Assembly: GCA_035452965.1 (NCBI GenBank)
Contig: DAOTCE010000002.1
Coordinates: 247,898 to 311,897 of the forward strand
Length of the DNA stretch: 64,000 bases
Direction of reading: 5' to 3'
Origin: Candidatus Paceibacterota bacterium
GTDB taxonomy: Bacteria > Verrucomicrobiota > Verrucomicrobiia > Limisphaerales > UBA8199
Below the pieces are notes generated by a model, which made no database searches, was not told the origin of the DNA, and saw only the letters and a program-made list of their open reading frames with translations. Positions 60,439 to 64,000 of the stretch are shown here, in pieces. Made by a program: the position numbers and the translations under genes. Each line of letters begins with the position of its first letter. The stretch's first letter is position 1.

Positions 60439-61419
60439 ATGAGCACACCGTTGAACGAGCAGGTGCAGGCGACAGCCGGCTGGATTCGCAGGCTGCGCGA
60501 AGAGATCGCCCGGGTCATCGTTGGCCAGGAGCAACTGGTGGACCGGTTGCTGGTCGGCGTGCTGGCCAACGGGCATGTCCTGCTGGAAGGCGTGCCGGGC
60601 CTGGCCAAGACCATGTCGGTGCGCACGCTCGCGGCAGCCGTTCACGCCTCCTTCCATCGCATCCAGTTCACCCCCGACCTGCTCCCCGCCGATATCGTCG
60701 GCACGCTCATCTATAGCCCCCAGGACGGCAAATACCACGCCACCAAAGGCCCCGTGTTTGCCAATTTCGTCCTGGCCGACGAAATCAACCGCGCGCCCGC
60801 CAAGGTGCAATCCGCCCTGCTCGAAACGATGCAAGAACGGCAGGTGACGCTCGGCGGCGAGACAATGCCGCTGCCGCTACCCTTCCTCGTGCTGGCCACC
60901 GAGAACCCGATTGACCAGGAAGGCACCTACCCCTTGCCCGAAGCGCAGGTGGACCGCTTCATGTTCAAAGTGCTGCTCGACTACCCCTCCTTCGCGGAGG
61001 AACGGAAAATCCTCGACCGCATGGCCTTCACCGCGCCCGAAACGCAGGTCCAGCCGGTCATCCCCCTGGAGGAAATCCTCCGGACACGCAAGCTGGTGGA
61101 CCAGATTCACGTGGACGAAAAGGTGCGGGATTACGTGGTGCACATTGTGTTCGCAACCCGCAAACCGGAGCAATACAAGCTGGACCTGAAGCATTTCATC
61201 CAGTTTGGCGCCTCGCCGCGAGCAACCATCTACCTCACGCTGGCCGCCAAGGCCTGGGCGCTGTTGCAGGGCCGGGCGTATGTCACCCCCGAGGACGTCA
61301 AAAGCATCGGCCCCGATGTATTGCGGCACCGGATAATCCTCACCTACGAGGCCGAGGCGCAAGCGGTGACCACAGATGCTATCATCAAAAAGATCTTCAA
61401 CGCCGTGCCGGTGCCGTGA
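60439..61419 (+). CDS. MoxR-family AAA+ ATPase
   Basis: A 326-residue ATPase: Walker A HVLLEGVPGLAKTMSVRTLA, Walker B FANFVLADEINRAPAKVQSA, sensor FLVLATENPIDQEGTYPLPE and arginine-finger helix EAQVDRFMFKVLLDYPS, followed by the C-terminal lid (FGASPRATIYLTLAAKAWAL). The family helps assemble or activate cofactor-containing or surface complexes. It opens an operon with DUF58, DUF4381-like and BatA proteins, the Bat gene order; its stop overlaps the next gene (4 bp). Its ATG is almost at the predicted transcription start. Confidence 0.93.
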   Translation: MSTPLNEQVQATAGWIRRLREEIARVIVGQEQLVDRLLVGVLANGHVLLEGVPGLAKTMSVRTLAAAVHASFHRIQFTPDLLPADIVGTLIYSPQDGKYHATKGPVFANFVLADEINRAPAKVQSALLETMQERQVTLGGETMPLPLPFLVLATENPIDQEGTYPLPEAQVDRFMFKVLLDYPSFAEERKILDRMAFTAPETQVQPVIPLEEILRTRKLVDQIHVDEKVRDYVVHIVFATRKPEQYKLDLKHFIQFGASPRATIYLTLAAKAWALLQGRAYVTPEDVKSIGPDVLRHRIILTYEAEAQAVTTDAIIKKIFNAVPVP

Positions 61420-62333
61420 CCATTTCTGAGCTGCTCGAAAGCGTTCGCCGCGTGGAGGTGCGCACCAACCGCCTGGTCAACGACACCATGGTGGGAGCCT
61501 ACCTCAGCCATTTCAAAGGCCGGGGCATGGACTTCGAGGAACTGCGCGAGTATATCCCCGGCGACGAGGTCCGCGACATTGACTGGAATGTCACCTTCCG
61601 GATGGGGCGTCCCTTCGTCAAGCGCTACCGCGAGGAGCGGGAGCTGGCCATGGTGCTGGCCGTGGATGTCTCGGCCTCGTCCGCGTTCGGCTCCCTGCGC
61701 CGCACCAAACGCCAGTTCGCGGCCGAAATTGCCGGCACGCTGGCAATCTCGGCCACCCGCAGCAGCGACAAAGTGGCCCTGCTGCTGTTCACCGACCAGG
61801 TGGAACTGTTCCTGCCGCCGCGCAAAGGACGGCGCCACATCCTGCGGCTCATCCGCGAGATGCTCGGCTTCCAGCCGAAGCATAGCGGCACCAACATCCC
61901 CGCCGCGCTGGCGTTCCTGAACCGCATCCTGCACCGGCGCTCGATCGTCTTCCTCCTCACCGACTTCCTCCACAGCTTCGGCCCAACGGTCACCCAGCCG
62001 GGCTCCGGCCGCGACACCGTCCAGGAAATCGGCCTCACCAACGCCCGCCACGACCTGGTGTGCGTGCACCTGCATGACCCGCGCGAAAGCAGCCTGCCTT
62101 CCGCGGGTTTGCTCACCGTCGAAGACGCCGAGACCGGGGAGTTGCTCGAAGTGGACTCCGGCCGCGCCGTCGTGCGCGCGAAGTTTGCCGAGACCAACGC
62201 CGAGCGCCTCGCGGAACTGGATCGCGCCCTGCGCCGCGCCGGGGTGGACACGTTGCGCTTCAGCACCGCCGAATCCTTCGCGCAGACGCTGCAATCCTTC
62301 TTCGAAACCCGCCGCGGCAGGAGGAGAGGATGA
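61416..62333 (+). CDS. DUF58 (von Willebrand A-like) protein of the MoxR/Bat operon
   Basis: A 305-residue protein from GTG 61416. The DUF58 signature is GRGMDFEELREYIPGDEVRD followed by IDWNVTFRMGRPFVKRYREE. A VWA-like fold follows (AMVLAVDVSASSAFGS) with a MIDAS-type D-V-S-A-S and later FLLTDFLHSF. No membrane segment is apparent. The family is always found beside MoxR and is thought to be its partner or substrate. It overlaps moxR and the next gene by 4 bp. Confidence 0.92.
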   Translation: MTISELLESVRRVEVRTNRLVNDTMVGAYLSHFKGRGMDFEELREYIPGDEVRDIDWNVTFRMGRPFVKRYREERELAMVLAVDVSASSAFGSLRRTKRQFAAEIAGTLAISATRSSDKVALLLFTDQVELFLPPRKGRRHILRLIREMLGFQPKHSGTNIPAALAFLNRILHRRSIVFLLTDFLHSFGPTVTQPGSGRDTVQEIGLTNARHDLVCVHLHDPRESSLPSAGLLTVEDAETGELLEVDSGRAVVRAKFAETNAERLAELDRALRRAGVDTLRFSTAESFAQTLQSFFETRRGRRRG

Positions 62334-63184
62334 AAGGCCGAAATCCGAAGGCCGAAATCCGAAGGCCGGACAGCGAGATCCTGAGCGCCGGCGGAATGCC
62401 GTCATTGCCAACCCCAGCCGCCGAGGCACACATGCCTCGTGCTGGGTCCTCATTCAGCCTTCGGATTTCGGCCTTCGGCCTTCGGGTTTTACCCTTGAGC
62501 CTTTGGCTGCTCGGCGTCCAACCGCTATTGGCCGTCGTTACCAACACCACCGCCTCGAAAGTGGTCCCCCCTTCCGAAGTTCGGGTCGAAGGTGCCGTGC
62601 GTGGTGATGTTACCAACACGGCCGAACTGGAGGACATCCCCGCCCTGCGCCCGCCGCATGCCGAGATTCCGCCCAGCTTTCAGGAGCGATACGGCCTTTG
62701 GGTGATCCTGGCCGGAATAGCCCTGCTGGCCCTGGTTGGCGCCGCCGTTTGGCTGATGCTCCGGCCCAGGCCGCCGGAAGCCGTGCCACCGGACGTCGCG
62801 GCCCGCCGGGCGCTCGAGCCGCTGAGCCAGCAGCCGGAAGACGGCCTGCTCTTGAGCCGGGTTTCGCACATCCTGCGCCATTACGTCGCCGCGGCATTCA
62901 ACCTCCCGGCCGGAGAGTTGACGACGGCCGAGTTTTGCCGCGCTGTCGCCGGGAACGGCCAGGTCGGCCCCGAACTCTCCGCCGCGCTCGGTGAGTTCCT
63001 CCGCCAGTGCGACCAGCGCAAGTTTTCCCCTCCGCCCGCGCCCGCCGCGCCGTTCGACGCGGTGCTGGAGGCGCTCAAACTCATTGACCAGGCCCAGATC
63101 CGGCGCATCGCCACGGCCCGGGCAACTGCCCCACCCAACCCCAACCTTGCCGCCACCCCGTCCGCGACGGGCGCACAGATATGA
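62330..63184 (+). CDS. DUF4381-like membrane protein of the Bat operon with repeat-derived N-terminus
   Basis: A 284-residue reading from ATG 62330. One clear transmembrane helix is at about residues 124-145 (WVILAGIALLALVGAAVWLM), followed by a helical cytoplasmic-type domain (DGLLLSRVSHILRHYVAAAF then LPAGELTTAEFCRAV), which matches the DUF4381 pattern in Bat operons. The first 50 residues (GRNPKAEIRRPDSE ... SLRISAFGLRV) are encoded by an inverted repeat of CCGAAATCCGAAGG words (62334-62367 and 62452-62486). A second start at Met35 (62432) would give a shorter protein with signal peptide LPLSLWLLGVQPLLAV. I favour Met35 slightly, though coupling by the ATGA overlap supports Met1. Confidence 0.7.
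   Translation: MKGRNPKAEIRRPDSEILSAGGMPSLPTPAAEAHMPRAGSSFSLRISAFGLRVLPLSLWLLGVQPLLAVVTNTTASKVVPPSEVRVEGAVRGDVTNTAELEDIPALRPPHAEIPPSFQERYGLWVILAGIALLALVGAAVWLMLRPRPPEAVPPDVAARRALEPLSQQPEDGLLLSRVSHILRHYVAAAFNLPAGELTTAEFCRAVAGNGQVGPELSAALGEFLRQCDQRKFSPPPAPAAPFDAVLEALKLIDQAQIRRIATARATAPPNPNLAATPSATGAQI
62334..62486. repeat. Inverted repeat of CCGAAATCCGAAGG words
   Basis: Two to three tandem copies of the word at 62334-62367 face a complementary run at 62452-62486. They frame about 85 bp and encode the N-terminus of the Bat-operon membrane protein on the plus strand. Confidence 0.7.
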
Positions 63185-63242
63185 TCTCCCTGAGCCTATC
63201 GCGGCCTGCAGCGCCCGGCTTTCGGGGGGTGGACTTCCGTAA

Positions 63243-64000
63243 ATGACCGGCAACCTGGAGTTCCAGTATCCCTGGCTGCTGGGGCTTTTGGCCTTGCTGC
63301 CGATCTACGCCTTTCTGCGCGGGCGCATCGGCAAGCTGGCGGCACTGCGCTTTCCCAGCGCCGACATTGCCCGCGCTGCCGGCGCCGCCGCCCGGGCCGC
63401 CTCCGGCCGCCTGTTGCTCTTCCTGCGGCTCCTCACGGTCGCCTTGTGCATCGTGGCGCTGGCCGGGCCCCGCTTTGCCAACGACCACACCGAGACCGAG
63501 GCCAGCGGCGTGGACATCATGCTCGTGCTGGACCTGTCCTGGTCCATGATGGCGCTGGACATGAGCGGGCCGAATGAGCGCGTCTCACGCTTCGACATCG
63601 CCGCCCAGGTGCTCGAGGACTTCATCCGCAAGCGCCCCAACGACCGGCTCGGGCTGATCGTCTTCTCCGCCGTGCCGTACCTGGCCAGCCCGCTCACGCT
63701 CAATCACGACTGGCTCATCGAGAACCTCCGCCGCCTCCACGTCGGCCTCATCCGCGACCTCGGCACCGCCATCGGCGATGCCGCCGCCGCCGGCGCCAAG
63801 CGCCTCAAAGCCCTCAAGGACAGCAAAAGCCGCATCATAATCCTGTTGACTGATGGCGATAACAACAAGGGCGACATTGATCCCGTCCCGGCCGCCCAGC
63901 TGGCCGCCGCGCTGGGCGTGAAGGTTTACACCATCGGCATTGGCATCGAGCAGCCCTGCACCTTGTTCCTGTTCGATCCTTCGACCGGCAAGCTGGAGTT
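63243..64000 (+). CDS. BatA-like VWA-domain membrane protein, 3' end outside window
   Basis: At least 252 residues from ATG 63243 to the right edge without a stop. Two N-terminal membrane helices (FQYPWLLGLLALLPIYAFL and LLLFLRLLTVALCIVALAGP) precede a VWA domain: IMLVLDLSWSMMALDMSGP has the MIDAS D-x-S-x-S, DRLGLIVFSAVPYLASPLT follows, DLGTAIGDAAAAGAKRL supplies the MIDAS Thr, and IIILLTDGDNNKGDIDP the MIDAS Asp. This is the BatA layout of the Bacteroides aerotolerance operon. Together with MoxR and DUF58 it probably forms a membrane chaperone-like complex. A partner BatB is expected just outside the window. Confidence 0.92.
   Translation, partial: MTGNLEFQYPWLLGLLALLPIYAFLRGRIGKLAALRFPSADIARAAGAAARAASGRLLLFLRLLTVALCIVALAGPRFANDHTETEASGVDIMLVLDLSWSMMALDMSGPNERVSRFDIAAQVLEDFIRKRPNDRLGLIVFSAVPYLASPLTLNHDWLIENLRRLHVGLIRDLGTAIGDAAAAGAKRLKALKDSKSRIIILLTDGDNNKGDIDPVPAAQLAAALGVKVYTIGIGIEQPCTLFLFDPSTGKLE

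Overview
The window looks like a chromosomal segment of a high-GC bacterium of the phylum Verrucomicrobiota, probably the Limisphaerales/Pedosphaera side or an uncultured relative. The main reasons are a complete four-gene set resembling the 'Verru_Chthon cassette' (A-D) families, a run of type II/IV pseudopilin genes, a very large Thr/Asn-rich secreted protease, N-terminal peptides encoded by short repetitive DNA, and a pupylation locus outside the Actinobacteria. No rRNA, tRNA, CRISPR array, prophage or intact insertion sequence was recognised. This taxonomic call is inference from gene content.

Layout. (1) 1-18.5 kb, all minus strand: a probable operon running leftward from a BrnT/CopG-type toxin-antitoxin pair through two pseudopilins, Verru_Chthon-like D, B, C and A proteins (overlapping ATGA junctions) to a giant S8 peptidase that leaves the window at its left edge. 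(2) 18.5-22 kb: a secreted D,D-carboxypeptidase, a decayed beta-propeller fragment with an inserted palindromic repeat, and a SorC-like regulator. (3) 22.7-33.2 kb, plus strand: a winged-helix regulator followed by ten tightly packed genes. The first part is a ubiquitin-like pathway: FHA-RING-like protein, E1, E2, an unknown protein, a ubiquitin-like modifier ending GGAR, and a JAMM isopeptidase. It runs directly into a complete pupylation set: Mpa/ARC-like AAA ATPase, Dop, Pup ending GGQ, and PafA. This is the most interesting part of the window: two chemically different protein-tagging systems in one apparent transcription unit. A strong intrinsic terminator lies just after the ubiquitin-like gene and could set the ratio of the two halves. 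No 20S proteasome genes are present here, and the ATPase lacks the usual C-terminal docking tail.

(4) 33.2-40 kb: a clan GH-A glycosidase, an XRE/ImmA-IrrE regulator pair divergent from dnaB, and a DoxX / MoaD-ThiS-like / BNR-repeat operon. (5) 40-44.3 kb: a candidate structured RNA with its own promoter, accA, phosphomannose isomerase, a four-helix membrane protein, trmB and a purple-acid-phosphatase-like enzyme. (6) 44.6-53.3 kb: recC-recB-recD with overlapping starts and stops. (7) 53.3-60.1 kb, minus strand: a five-bladed-propeller glycosidase-like protein, a gene fragment (plus strand), fabI, an MFS transporter, a Nudix hydrolase, an FmdB-type zinc ribbon protein, argF and argD. (8) 60.4-64 kb, plus strand: a moxR-DUF58-DUF4381-like-batA (Bat) operon, with batA cut by the right edge.

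Two dispersed intergenic repeat types were found by eye, a 17-bp-arm palindrome at 20.1 and 34.7 kb and a 45-bp element at 44.4 and 60.2 kb. Long open frames opposite the 1-18 kb genes are antisense shadows. All functional calls rest on motif reading without database searches.
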